NCBI GenBank assembly: GCA_039932715.1
Contig: JBDTPN010000018.1
Location: forward strand, 1 to 62,432
DNA: 62,432 bases
Reading direction: 5' to 3'
Source of the DNA: ZC4RG30 sp039932715
GTDB taxonomy: Bacteria > Pseudomonadota > Gammaproteobacteria > Steroidobacterales > Steroidobacteraceae
Numbering within the stretch: the stretch's first letter is position 1; the number at the start of each line of letters is the position of its first letter. The notes beneath the pieces were generated by a model that was not told the DNA's origin, did not search any database, and saw only the letters and a program-made list of their open reading frames with translations. This document shows, one piece after another, positions 15,242 through 23,882 of the stretch. Both the position numbers and the translations under genes were made by a program.

Positions 15242-16125
15242 CGCAAAGCCCTGGGTTGCGGGATGGAACTTCCCACCAATCGTTCAACAAAGAACTCCAG
15301 GTTGCCGCGCGCGCTCGCCACCATCGGCCAGTTATCGGCCGTACGAGCCAGTTTCTTGAATGCGCGTGCCGCATTGCTGGAGGGGTACGCATCAATCACC
15401 GTGCGCTGCCTGCGAATGGCCCGGCGAACGTAGGGGTCCTCGGGCACTTCTCCGACATATTCAAGTACGACGTCCAGAAAGCGGCTGGTTACGCGCTCCA
15501 GGGTCCGAAACAGCGTGGCACCCTCGCCTGGCTTATTCGTCATGTTCGCCAGGATCTTGAAATGGTCCATACCGTGGTCACGACGCAATACCTTGACAAG
15601 CGCGTATGCATCGGTGAGCGATGCAGGTTCGTCGCGCAACACAATCAGCACGTTCTGCGAGGCCTGGCAGAACTGGCGCACGCCATCTGCAATTCCTGGT
15701 GCCGTATCCACGATCAGCACATCCAGGCCCGTGGTCAGGTTGCTGAAGGCCCGCACCAGTCCCAGATGTTCGTTGGCAGTCAGGCCAGCCAGCCGTGCAA
15801 CTCCGGAGGCGGCGGGAATAATCTTGAAGCCTTGCGGCACTTCGACCAGCACTTCTTCGAGCGTGCACTGTCCATCGAGCACATGTTCCAGCGTGCGGGT
15901 GGGGCTGACGCCCAACAGCACGTCTACGCTGGCCAGGCCCATGTCACCGTCAAATAACAGCACGCGTTTGCCGGCTGCCGCCAGTGCCGCGGCCAGGTTC
16001 ACGGCAACGCAGCTTTTGCCGACGCCGCCTTTGCCACCGCTGACGGCAATGACCTTGACGGGATTCGGGCGCACGACTGCGCGAATCCCGGCAGTCTGTG
16101 TGGCGTGGAATTTATGCGATGCCAT
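15238..16125 (-). CDS. flhG: Flagellar number regulator FlhG (FleN), MinD-like ATPase
   Basis: 295 aa. Deviant Walker A SGGKGGVGKS near residues 29-38, followed by FDGDMGLASVDVLLG and VDTAPGI (Walker B). MinD-family ATPase that restrains FleQ and the GTPase FlhF, limiting polar flagella to few. The usual N-terminal DQAxxLR activation helix is only loosely represented (TQTAGIRAV). The start is ATG 16125, 7 nt after GGAGGA; it overlaps flhF by 14 nt. Confidence 0.95.
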   Translation of the reverse strand: MASHKFHATQTAGIRAVVRPNPVKVIAVSGGKGGVGKSCVAVNLAAALAAAGKRVLLFDGDMGLASVDVLLGVSPTRTLEHVLDGQCTLEEVLVEVPQGFKIIPAASGVARLAGLTANEHLGLVRAFSNLTTGLDVLIVDTAPGIADGVRQFCQASQNVLIVLRDEPASLTDAYALVKVLRRDHGMDHFKILANMTNKPGEGATLFRTLERVTSRFLDVVLEYVGEVPEDPYVRRAIRRQRTVIDAYPSSNAARAFKKLARTADNWPMVASARGNLEFFVERLVGSSIPQPRALR

Positions 16126-17362
16126 GGGCGCTTCCTCCAAAACGGCGCGTCAGCAGGTCTTCACCGACTTCGGCTCCTGCTGCACGCGCCAGGTGTACGG
16201 CGCGTCCCACCAGCTTGTCTGCGCGCGCGGGGCTCAGGTCCTCGGGAATCCGCTGACCCTCGCTGACATAATTCACCGGCAGTCCACTGGCGATCAGCAT
16301 CGAAAGGGTTCCTCCCAGACTGGCCGCTTCATCAAGTTTGGTAATCAGGCAACTGCCTGGTCGATATGCAGTGAACAGGGCCACAGCTTCCTGCAGCACC
16401 CCGGCCTGTGCGCCGGCTGACAAGGTGAGGCAGATCTCGATGCTGGCTGTTTCGGCAACCGCGGTGAATTGCCGGGCTCGCTCGGCCAGTTCCGGATCAC
16501 GCGGGCTGCTACCGGCGGTATCGATAAGCACCAGCCTGCGATCCGGCAAACGGGCCAGCAGATCCGGCAGGCTTGCCGGATCGTCAAGCGCGAATGCCTC
16601 AACACCCAGCAGGCGACCCAGCACCTTGAGTTGTTCCTGCGCACCGAAGCGTTGACTATCCAGGGAGACCAGCGCGATGCCGTGCGCGCCGTGGCGCATG
16701 ACCCAGCGTGCCGCAATCTTGGCTATGGCGGTGGTCTTGCCCACTCCCGTGGGACCAACGAAGGCCACCCTGCCGCCCGAGTCCAGCAGTGAATCTCCCG
16801 TTACCTTGATGCGGCGTGACATTGCCTCCAGGCAGTGGCGATGTGCCTCTTCGTATCCCAGATTGGCAGGCAGCGTGGTGACCAGTTCGGTGGCCAGCTG
16901 CGCTGCCAGTCCCAGTTCGGTGAGATCCTTGAGAAGCTCGGCCTGCGCCGGGGACCGGCGCGTCAGGTCGTTCCATGCAAGCTGCGCCATTTGCGTTTCC
17001 AGCAGGTGGCGCATGCTGCGCAGTTCGGCGCCCAGCTGCGGAGCGTCATCCGCCGCAGGCTTCTGTATTTCCAATTGGGCTGCCGCTGGCAGCGGCGGCA
17101 CTGACTGCGCTGGCTGCACTGCAATCGCTGCGGCTGCCGACAAGAGTGCAGCGAAATCCGCTGCGGGCGTAGCGGCCGGGGTCGCGGCCGCAATCGCAGT
17201 CAACTGCTCGAACACCATGCTGTCCGAATCAACGGCTGCGGAAACCTCCACGCCGCCGGGCACCGCGCGAGTGGACAGGATGACTGCATTGAGTCCCTGT
17301 TCTTCGCGAACCTGTCGCAGAGCCTGGCGCATGTCTTTGGCGAAATATGTTCTGATTTTCAT
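16112..17362 (-). CDS. flhF: Flagellar biosynthesis GTPase FlhF
   Basis: 416 aa SRP-type GTPase that marks the cell pole for flagellar assembly. N-terminal B domain with MKIRTYFAKDMRQALRQVRE, Ala/Pro-rich linker (about 55-105), N-domain, and G domain with GPTGVGKT at 203-210, LVSLDSQRFGAQEQL and LIDTAGSSPRD. Its presence with FlhG indicates polar placement. Lies 25 nt after flhA. Confidence 0.97.
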   Translation of the reverse strand: MKIRTYFAKDMRQALRQVREEQGLNAVILSTRAVPGGVEVSAAVDSDSMVFEQLTAIAAATPAATPAADFAALLSAAAAIAVQPAQSVPPLPAAAQLEIQKPAADDAPQLGAELRSMRHLLETQMAQLAWNDLTRRSPAQAELLKDLTELGLAAQLATELVTTLPANLGYEEAHRHCLEAMSRRIKVTGDSLLDSGGRVAFVGPTGVGKTTAIAKIAARWVMRHGAHGIALVSLDSQRFGAQEQLKVLGRLLGVEAFALDDPASLPDLLARLPDRRLVLIDTAGSSPRDPELAERARQFTAVAETASIEICLTLSAGAQAGVLQEAVALFTAYRPGSCLITKLDEAASLGGTLSMLIASGLPVNYVSEGQRIPEDLSPARADKLVGRAVHLARAAGAEVGEDLLTRRFGGSAHGIA

Positions 17363-17387
17363 TGACTCTTACCTTGGCAAAAAAGGG

Positions 17388-19472
17388 TCATCGGCCTACC
17401 GCAGTGACGAGGCGGACCTTGCGGTTGTCGGGAATCTCATTCCACGCCAGCACCTGTAAACCTGGAACGCTGGCGCGCACGAAGCGCGCCAGGTTCTGGC
17501 GCAGCGACGGCGGCACCAGCAACACCGCCGGCTCGCCCAGCATTTCCTGGCGTCGACTTGAATCAGCCAGTCGCTGCTGCAAACGTTCGGCGAGTCCCGG
17601 TTCAAGCCCTGGGCTGCCTGCAGCGCTGCCCGACAGCGAGCTCTGCAGCAATTGCTCCAGATCGGCATCCAGCGTGATTACCGGCAGTTCATCCCTGAGC
17701 CCTGCAATGTCCTGGACGATCTGCCGCCCCAGTGCGACGCGCACCTGGGCCTGCAGTGCGGCCGGATCCTGTGTGCGAGCGGCGTTCTCGGCGATGGTCT
17801 CGACAATGGTGCGCATGTTGCGCACCGGCACGCGTTCGGCCAGCAGGCCCTGCAGCACGCGTACCACCACGCTCATGGGAATCAGCTTTGGCACCAGGTC
17901 CTCCACCAGTTTCGGTGCGGTCTTGGCAAGTGCATTGAGGAGTTGCTGGGTTTCTTCGTGGCCCAGCAATTCATGGGCATGGGTCTGGATGACATGACCC
18001 AGGTGCGTGGCCATCACGGTGCTGGGATCCACGACGGTATAACCCAGGGTCTGCGCATGATCGCGGGTGGCCGGTTCGATCCACACCGCTTCCATGCCAA
18101 ACGCCGGATCGTGGGTGTCGATGCCGGTGAGCTTGCCGAACACGCCGCCGGGGTTGATGGCCAGTTCGCGATCCGGATAGATGAGGCCCTCGCCTACGGG
18201 CACGCCGGCAAGATTGATTCGATAGGTGCTGGGTCCGAATTCCAGGTTGTCGCGAATGTGCACGGCCGGTACCAGGAAACCCAGTTCCTGTGTCAGCTTG
18301 CGACGCAGACCGCGTATGCGACCCAGCAGATCGCCGCCCTGCGCCGGATCCACCAGCGGCACCAGGCGGTAGCCAAGTTCAAGCCCCACCAGATCCACGG
18401 CACGCACGTCATCCCAGCTCAGTTCCCGCGACTCGTTGGAAATCACCGGCGCGGCGACTTCCGGCGCTGCAGATTCGCGCGCCGCCTTCTCGGCGGCATT
18501 GCGCTTGAGCAACCACGCAGATCCTGCGCAGAGCGCGGCCACACTCAGGAAAGCAAAGTTGGGCATGCCGGGAATAAGACCCATCAGCGCAATGACCGCT
18601 GCGGTCACAAACAGCACCTTGGGCTTGCCGAACAGCTGTTTGGCGATTTCCCCGCCCATGTTCTGCGAACGCGACATGCGCGTGACGATGATGGCGACTG
18701 CCGTGGACAGCAGCAGCGCGGGAATCTGTGCCACCAGGCCGTCGCCGATGGTCAACAACGTATAGGTGCGTGCGGCGTCGCCAAACGGCAGGTCATGCAC
18801 CATCACGCCGATGGCAAGCCCGCCGAACACGTTGAGCACCAGGATCATGATGCCCGCCGTAGCGTCACCGCGAACGAACTTGCTGGCGCCGTCCATGGAA
18901 CCGTAGAAGTCCGCTTCGGCGCGCACCTCGTGACGTCGCGTGCGTGCCTCGTCCTGGGTGATGAGGCCGGCATTGAGGTCGGCGTCGATGGCCATCTGCT
19001 TGCCAGGCATGGCGTCGAGGGTAAATCGCGCGGTAACTTCGGAGATGCGTCCGGCGCCCTTGGTGACCACCACGAAGTTGATGATGGTCAGGATCACGAA
19101 TACCACGACACCTACCGCGTAGTTGCCGCCGACCACAAACTCGCCGAAGGATTCAATGACCTTGCCAGCGGCCGCCGTGCCGGTATGTCCGTGCAGTAGC
19201 ACGACTCGCGTGGACGCGACATTGAGCGCCAGGCGCAGCAATGTCGCCAGCAGCAGCACGCTGGGGAATACCCCGAAATCCAATGGCCTGGCGACGTAGA
19301 ACACCGCCATCACCACCACCAGTGACAATGCGATATTGAAAGTGAACAGCACGTCAAGTGCCAGGGGCGGCAGCGGCAGTATCACCATCGCCAGCACTGC
19401 CAGTACGCCCAGAGGCACACCAACGCCGCTCTTGAGGGCGTCCATCAGCATGGATTTACGGGCTGCTTCCAT
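17388..19472 (-). CDS. flhA: Flagellar export protein FlhA
   Basis: 694 aa, full length. Eight TM segments in the N-terminal half with the FHIPEP-type signature region (ARFTLDAMPGKQMAIDADLNAG), and a cytoplasmic C-domain from about residue 350 that docks chaperone-substrate complexes. Core of the export gate using proton motive force. Two nt from flhB. Confidence 0.98.
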   Translation of the reverse strand: MEAARKSMLMDALKSGVGVPLGVLAVLAMVILPLPPLALDVLFTFNIALSLVVVMAVFYVARPLDFGVFPSVLLLATLLRLALNVASTRVVLLHGHTGTAAAGKVIESFGEFVVGGNYAVGVVVFVILTIINFVVVTKGAGRISEVTARFTLDAMPGKQMAIDADLNAGLITQDEARTRRHEVRAEADFYGSMDGASKFVRGDATAGIMILVLNVFGGLAIGVMVHDLPFGDAARTYTLLTIGDGLVAQIPALLLSTAVAIIVTRMSRSQNMGGEIAKQLFGKPKVLFVTAAVIALMGLIPGMPNFAFLSVAALCAGSAWLLKRNAAEKAARESAAPEVAAPVISNESRELSWDDVRAVDLVGLELGYRLVPLVDPAQGGDLLGRIRGLRRKLTQELGFLVPAVHIRDNLEFGPSTYRINLAGVPVGEGLIYPDRELAINPGGVFGKLTGIDTHDPAFGMEAVWIEPATRDHAQTLGYTVVDPSTVMATHLGHVIQTHAHELLGHEETQQLLNALAKTAPKLVEDLVPKLIPMSVVVRVLQGLLAERVPVRNMRTIVETIAENAARTQDPAALQAQVRVALGRQIVQDIAGLRDELPVITLDADLEQLLQSSLSGSAAGSPGLEPGLAERLQQRLADSSRRQEMLGEPAVLLVPPSLRQNLARFVRASVPGLQVLAWNEIPDNRKVRLVTAVGR

Positions 19473-19474
19473 GT

Positions 19475-20584
19475 CTATTCCGAAACTTCAATGGTGGGTG
19501 CTGGCGGCGGTGACGTGTGGTCACGTCGCGCGGTGCGCAGCTGGAAGATGTAGGTCAGGATCTGTGCCACGGCGACATAGAGGTTCGCCGGGATCTCCGC
19601 GCCAATCTCGGCGCTGCGGTACAGTGCGCGTGCCAACGGCGGCGCCTCAAAAATGGGTACCGAGTGCTCGGTGGCCACTTCCCTGATGCGCGCGGCGATC
19701 AGCTCCACACCCTTGGCCACCACGACGGGGGCGCGCATCTTCTTGTCGTCGTAACGCAACGCCACCGCGAAGTGCGTCGGATTGACGATAATCACGTCGG
19801 CCTTGGGCACGTCGAGCATCATGCGGCGCTGGGCGCGCTCGCGCTGCAGGCTGCGGATGCGACCCTTCATTTCCGGGGAGCCGTCGGCTTCCTTCATTTC
19901 ACCGCGCAGTTCATCACGACTCATGCGCAGGTCTTGGGCGTGCTGCCAGAGCTGGAACGGTACGTCCACGGCAGCAATCAAAATCAATGCGGCGGTCAGC
20001 GCGATTAGCGATTGCCCGCTGATGGACATGGCGTGGCCGATCGCCGTGCCCACCGGCTCACTGCCCAGGCCCAGCAACCCGCTCATATTGTGGCGCAGTA
20101 CGATTGCAGCAGTGCAGCCTACGACGGCGAACTTTGCCAGCGCCTTGCCCAACTCTACCCAGCTGCGCAGCGCAAACATGCGGCCAAATCCAGTTACGGG
20201 ATTCAGTCTCGAGAAATTCGGCACCAGGGCTTCGCCGCTGAATGCCCATCCGCCCAGCAGTAGCGGTGCAGACAGCGCGGCCAGCATAGTGAGACCCAAT
20301 ATGGGAATGACGGCCTGCAGTGCCTGCGCGCCGGCGCTCCCCAGGGCAATCACCATCTGGTTTTCATCCAGCGCCTGTGCGCGAGTCAGGGACAGACCCG
20401 CTTTCATGACGCCTGCCAGCCGCTCGCCCAGTGCGCCACCCATGGTTTGCAGCCCGATTCCGGCGGTCAACATCACGGCTGCCGCTGACAAATCTCGCGA
20501 ACGCGGGATCTGGCCCTTCTTGCGAGCATCGTCGATACGCTTTTGGGTAGCCGGCTCTGTACGATCAAGTTGGTCTTCGGCCAC
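19475..20584 (-). CDS. flhB: Flagellar export switch protein FlhB
   Basis: 369 aa starting at GTG 20584 (MAEDQLDRTEPATQKRIDDARKKGQI); an open frame extends about 92 codons further but overlaps fliR in another frame and is not FlhB-like. Four TM segments, then a cytoplasmic domain with the autocleavage motif NPTH (IIVNPTHFAVALRYD). Cleavage switches export from rod/hook to filament substrates. Separated from the fliR stop by 2 nt. Confidence 0.96.
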   Translation of the reverse strand: MAEDQLDRTEPATQKRIDDARKKGQIPRSRDLSAAAVMLTAGIGLQTMGGALGERLAGVMKAGLSLTRAQALDENQMVIALGSAGAQALQAVIPILGLTMLAALSAPLLLGGWAFSGEALVPNFSRLNPVTGFGRMFALRSWVELGKALAKFAVVGCTAAIVLRHNMSGLLGLGSEPVGTAIGHAMSISGQSLIALTAALILIAAVDVPFQLWQHAQDLRMSRDELRGEMKEADGSPEMKGRIRSLQRERAQRRMMLDVPKADVIIVNPTHFAVALRYDDKKMRAPVVVAKGVELIAARIREVATEHSVPIFEAPPLARALYRSAEIGAEIPANLYVAVAQILTYIFQLRTARRDHTSPPPAPTIEVSE

Positions 20585-20586
20585 GG

Positions 20587-21369
20587 CTACCCCCTGGCCC
20601 GCAGCAGATTGTCTATGAGTGCAAAGCTCTCGCGCATCATGCTGATGAAACTGGCCTGCACGGCCGGCAAACACAGCAGGATGATGAACAGGCCGCACAC
20701 CAGGGTGACGGGGAAGCCGATTGCAAAAAGATTGAGAGTCGGCGCTGCGCGACTGACGACACCGAAGGCCAGGTTGACCACCAGCAGCGCGGTGAGTCCG
20801 GGCAGCGAGACAATGAGTGCTCCACGCAGTATCTGTCCGCCCCAGAGGCTGACCTGCCACAGGCCGTCGGCACCCAGGCCATCAACACCCACCGGCAAAG
20901 TGCGAAAACCATTGACCAGTGTTTCGAGCGCCGTGAGATGGCCGTTGAGGGCGAGGAAGGTCAGCGTGACCATCAATGTATAAAGCTGCCCCACCACCGG
21001 AGTACTGACACCGCGCAGCGGATCCACGTTGAAGGCGAAAGACAATCCCATGCTGTTGGCCAGCAGTTGACCGCCCATGGCCAGTGAATCGAAGACGATC
21101 TGCAGGATGAAGCCGATGGCAACACCGATGACCATCTGCTGCGCCGTGATGATCAGTCCGGCCGCGGACAGCACCGCAACGGCTGGCTGTGCCGGTAAAA
21201 TCGGGGCGACCAGTACCGTGATCGCCGCCGCCAACACAATGCGCGCGCGCGCCGGTACGAATGCGGCGCCAAAGATGGGTGCCACCATCAGGCAGCCACC
21301 GATTCGCAGGAACGGCCACAGGTAGAGGGCAACCCATGCCTCAAGCTGTCCTGTGGTGATGTTGATCAT
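20587..21369 (-). CDS. fliR: Flagellar export protein FliR
   Basis: 260 aa polytopic membrane protein of the FliPQR export gate. Recognised by the N-terminal WVALYLWPFLRIGGCLMVAP and the FAFNVDPLRG loop. Six nt follow fliQ. Confidence 0.96.
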   Translation of the reverse strand: MINITTGQLEAWVALYLWPFLRIGGCLMVAPIFGAAFVPARARIVLAAAITVLVAPILPAQPAVAVLSAAGLIITAQQMVIGVAIGFILQIVFDSLAMGGQLLANSMGLSFAFNVDPLRGVSTPVVGQLYTLMVTLTFLALNGHLTALETLVNGFRTLPVGVDGLGADGLWQVSLWGGQILRGALIVSLPGLTALLVVNLAFGVVSRAAPTLNLFAIGFPVTLVCGLFIILLCLPAVQASFISMMRESFALIDNLLRARG

Positions 21370-21375
21370 GTGCGC

Positions 21376-21645
21376 CTAGCCGATGAGCCCGGGGATGCTT
21401 TCGAAAAGCTCCCGCGTATAGCCCACGATCAGCTTGAGCATCCAGGGACCGGCGAAGGCCAGAGTCGCCGCCATGGCAATCAACTTGGGAATGAACGACA
21501 GCGTCATTTCGTTGATCTGCGTTGCGGCCTGGAAAACACCGACGAGCAGACCCACTGCCAGCGCCACCAGCAGCATGGGCGCCGCCAACAACAGAGTGAC
21601 TTCAAGTGCGCGCGTGCCGATGGTCAAAACGGTTTCAGGTGTCAT
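21376..21645 (-). CDS. fliQ: Flagellar export protein FliQ
   Basis: 89 aa with two TM helices, MTPETVLTIGTRALEVTLLL, AVGLLVGVFQAATQINEMTL and FIPKLIAM, matching the family's length and sequence closely. Component of the FliPQR gate; 6 nt after fliP. Confidence 0.97.
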   Translation of the reverse strand: MTPETVLTIGTRALEVTLLLAAPMLLVALAVGLLVGVFQAATQINEMTLSFIPKLIAMAATLAFAGPWMLKLIVGYTRELFESIPGLIG

Positions 21646-21651
21646 GGTGCC

Positions 21652-22386
21652 TCAGCGGTAGAAACTTGAAGCCAGGGTGCCCATGACCAACGCCCAGCCA
21701 TCCACCAGCACGAACAACATGATCTTGAACGGCAGGGAAATCAGCATGGGAGAAAGCATCATCATGCCCATGGACATCAGGACGCTGGCAACCACGAGGT
21801 CGATGATCACGAAGGGGATGAAGATCAGGAAGCCGATCTGGAATGCAGTCTTGAGCTCGCTGGTGGCAAAAGCCGGGACCAGGATGGAAAGGGGCACGTC
21901 CTGCGGCTTGTCGAAACCCTTGCCGCCGGAAATGCGCACGAAGCTGGCGATGTCACCCTCGCGCGTCTGGCTGAGCATGAAATCCTTGAGCGGCCCCACG
22001 CCACGCTTGAGCGCTTCGGTAGTCTCGATGGTGCCGGCCATGTAAGGCTGCACCGCATCGACATTGATCCGGTCGATCACCGGTGCCATCACGAAGAAGG
22101 TCAGGAACAGCGACAAGCCGATGAGCACCTGGTTGGGAGGTGCCTGGCCGGCGCCCAGTGCCTGGCGAAGAATCGCAAGCACAATCACGATGCGCGTGAA
22201 CGCCGTCATCATCAGCAGGATGGACGGCAGCAGCGTGATTGCCGTCATCAGCAGCAGGATCTGCAGCGTCAGGGAATAGCTCTGCCCGCCTGCTGAGGAG
22301 GCGATGGTCAGGGCGGGAATGCCAGGTGCGGCCGCGCTGGCCAGGGTGGGCAACAGTAGCAGCGCCAGTAGAGGGAGGTATTTCAC
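21652..22386 (-). CDS. fliP: Flagellar export protein FliP
   Basis: 244 aa. Cleavable signal peptide (MKYLPLLALLLLPTLASAA), then the FliP family core: MMTAFTRIVIVLAILRQALG, GLSLFLTFFVMAPV, GFLIFIPFVIIDLVVASVLM, MGMMMLSP. The start is GTG 22386 overlapping the fliO stop (GTGA). Forms the pentameric centre of the export gate. Confidence 0.97.
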   Translation of the reverse strand: MKYLPLLALLLLPTLASAAAPGIPALTIASSAGGQSYSLTLQILLLMTAITLLPSILLMMTAFTRIVIVLAILRQALGAGQAPPNQVLIGLSLFLTFFVMAPVIDRINVDAVQPYMAGTIETTEALKRGVGPLKDFMLSQTREGDIASFVRISGGKGFDKPQDVPLSILVPAFATSELKTAFQIGFLIFIPFVIIDLVVASVLMSMGMMMLSPMLISLPFKIMLFVLVDGWALVMGTLASSFYR

Positions 22387-22841
22387 AGGCCCATGCTCTT
22401 CTTGAGAAGGCTGGCAAAGGTCGGACGCGCGACAGCGCCTCCGGTGGAAATCGCAATCTCTGGCACTTGCGTGTCGGCGGGCAGCACGTGAAGCATGGAG
22501 ATGCGCCCGGGGGCGACTCCGAGTAACAATCGCGACTCACCCACCTTGACGATCATGGCCCGTTCGCGCGTGCCTAGTGCGACTTGGGCAACCACTTCAA
22601 TGTCCGCCGAGCCACCCCGATTGAAGCCCCGCAACTTGCGCAGGACGAAAGCGACCGCAAACACCGCCAGCAAGACCAGCAGCAGCGCCAAAGTCACTTT
22701 GCCGATGCCGCCGACGCTGCCTGCAGGCAGCGATGCAGCCACTTGCGGCGCGGCAAAAGCGTGCGTTGGCGCGGCCTGGGCCAACAATTGAAGCGGCAGC
22801 AGCGTTGCACAGATCGAGTAGATCCGCAGGAGTCGGGACAT
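22383..22841 (-). CDS. fliO: Flagellar biosynthesis protein FliO
   Basis: 152 aa. Signal peptide, short periplasmic stretch, one TM helix near residues 47-67 (VTLALLLVLLAVFAVAFVLRKL), and the conserved FliO cytoplasmic segment VVAQVALGTRERAMIVKVGESRLLLGV. A chaperone for FliP assembly. Located between fliN and fliP with a 5-nt gap and a 4-nt overlap. Confidence 0.93.
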   Translation of the reverse strand: MSRLLRIYSICATLLPLQLLAQAAPTHAFAAPQVAASLPAGSVGGIGKVTLALLLVLLAVFAVAFVLRKLRGFNRGGSADIEVVAQVALGTRERAMIVKVGESRLLLGVAPGRISMLHVLPADTQVPEIAISTGGAVARPTFASLLKKSMGL

Positions 22842-22846
22842 CGGGG

Positions 22847-23182
22847 CTACTTCAGCTTGCGAATGCGTTCGGCTGGGCTGATCACATCCGTGAGACGGAT
22901 GCCGAATTTCTCGTTGACCACCACCACCTCGCCGTGGGCGACCAGCGTGCCATTGACGAAGACCTCAAGGTGTTCGCCGGCAGCGCGTTCCAGTTCCACG
23001 ACCGAACCCTGGTTCAATCGCAGCAGGCTGCGAATCGGCAGGCGGGTACGACCGACCTCCAGCGACAGCGTAACGGGCACATCCAGGATGACATCAATAT
23101 TGACCTCACCACCGGGAGCGGCGGCGCCCGCCTCAAGAGTGGCTTCCGCGATCATTGCCTGGTCCGGACTTGAATTACTCAT
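22847..23182 (-). CDS. fliN: Flagellar motor switch protein FliN, main-operon copy
   Basis: 111 aa, canonical FliN: DVILDVPVTLSLEVGRT, LNQGSVVELERAAGE, VNGTLVAHGEVVVVNEKFGIRLTD, and the C-terminal ISPAERIRKLK. It sits between fliL and fliO, but fliM, which normally precedes it, is absent (17-nt gap to fliL). A second, shorter FliN lies at 6896-7183 beside fliM. The two copies could build a mixed ring or work under different conditions. Confidence 0.95.
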   Translation of the reverse strand: MSNSSPDQAMIAEATLEAGAAAPGGEVNIDVILDVPVTLSLEVGRTRLPIRSLLRLNQGSVVELERAAGEHLEVFVNGTLVAHGEVVVVNEKFGIRLTDVISPAERIRKLK

Positions 23183-23199
23183 TGCTTGAACCTCTGCGC

Positions 23200-23697
23200 T
23201 TACTGCATTACGAAGCTGGTGAAATACACCGCTTCGAGTTCTTCGGGCTTGCCGCCTTCTGCGACGACGATCTTGCGGATGGCCTCAAGCGCCGCGGCGC
23301 GCAGCTTTTCCTTGCCTTCCAGCGTCGACACCTCATCGACCTTTTGAGTGCCGAATAGCAGCAACAGATCGTTGCGGATCACCGGGTCATGCTGCTTGAG
23401 AAACTCAACCATCTCCGGTGCGCGCGTCATCAGCTGCACGGTGACCTGCAGGAACCGCGTCCCTGCAGTGGCGTCAAAATTTGAAACGAAGGGAGGTTCC
23501 AGTGCGATGTAGATCGCCGGTGCCTTGACCGCAGCGTGGGTGGCCTCGGCCTTGGTGTCGGCCGGCTTCCTCAGAAAGAAGTACGCGCCGGCTGCGCCGC
23601 CCAGCAGCACCACTGCAGCCACGATAATGATCAGCAGGCGACCTTTGGGCTTTGGCTTGGTCTCAGCGGCATCAGCCGGAGCGGGGGCTTTGGACAT
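23200..23697 (-). CDS. fliL: Flagellar basal body-associated protein FliL
   Basis: 165 aa starting MSKAPAPADAAE at ATG 23697. Cytoplasmic Pro/Ala/Lys-rich N-terminus, TM helix near residues 22-43, periplasmic domain with FVSNF and FLQVTVQLM typical of FliL. It surrounds the stators and modulates torque. First gene of the fliL-fliN-fliO-fliP-fliQ-fliR-flhB unit, with a sigma-54 promoter 61 bp upstream. Confidence 0.93.
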   Translation of the reverse strand: MSKAPAPADAAETKPKPKGRLLIIIVAAVVLLGGAAGAYFFLRKPADTKAEATHAAVKAPAIYIALEPPFVSNFDATAGTRFLQVTVQLMTRAPEMVEFLKQHDPVIRNDLLLLFGTQKVDEVSTLEGKEKLRAAALEAIRKIVVAEGGKPEELEAVYFTSFVMQ

Positions 23698-23757
23698 GAA
23701 CTTGCGAGACCTCAATGCGTGAAAAAAGGTGGGCCACGTGACTTGCAAACAGGACTG

Positions 23758-23773
23758 AGCAAGGCACGTGCCA
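23758..23773 (-). promoter_or_regulatory. Sigma-54 promoter of the fliL operon
   Basis: TGGCAC-N5-TTGCT, a perfect match to the consensus, in the 185-bp gap between fliK and fliL. The predicted start is near 23747, giving a leader of about 49 nt. An imperfect palindrome GTGTG-N6-CACAC lies at 23831-23846, about 90 bp upstream of the start. Confidence 0.88.
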
Positions 23774-23882
23774 GCCGCTGCCGGCTGCCCACAAGGCATT
23801 GAAAGGACTCGTCTTTTCGACGTTTGTGGAGTGTGACGCAGCACACGTTTGTGCGCAGCGCCAGAATCCCGTCGCGCGAGGG

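Noticed and set aside
17652..19199. Long open plus-strand frame (515 codons) opposite flhA
   Set aside because: The minus strand carries unmistakable FlhA. In GC-rich DNA the antisense frame stays open by codon bias, and its translation (His/Gln/Arg-rich) resembles no family.
20585..20860. N-terminal extension of the flhB frame by about 92 codons
   Set aside because: It overlaps fliR in another frame and has an Arg/His-rich, shadow-like composition. FlhB homology begins at GTG 20584.
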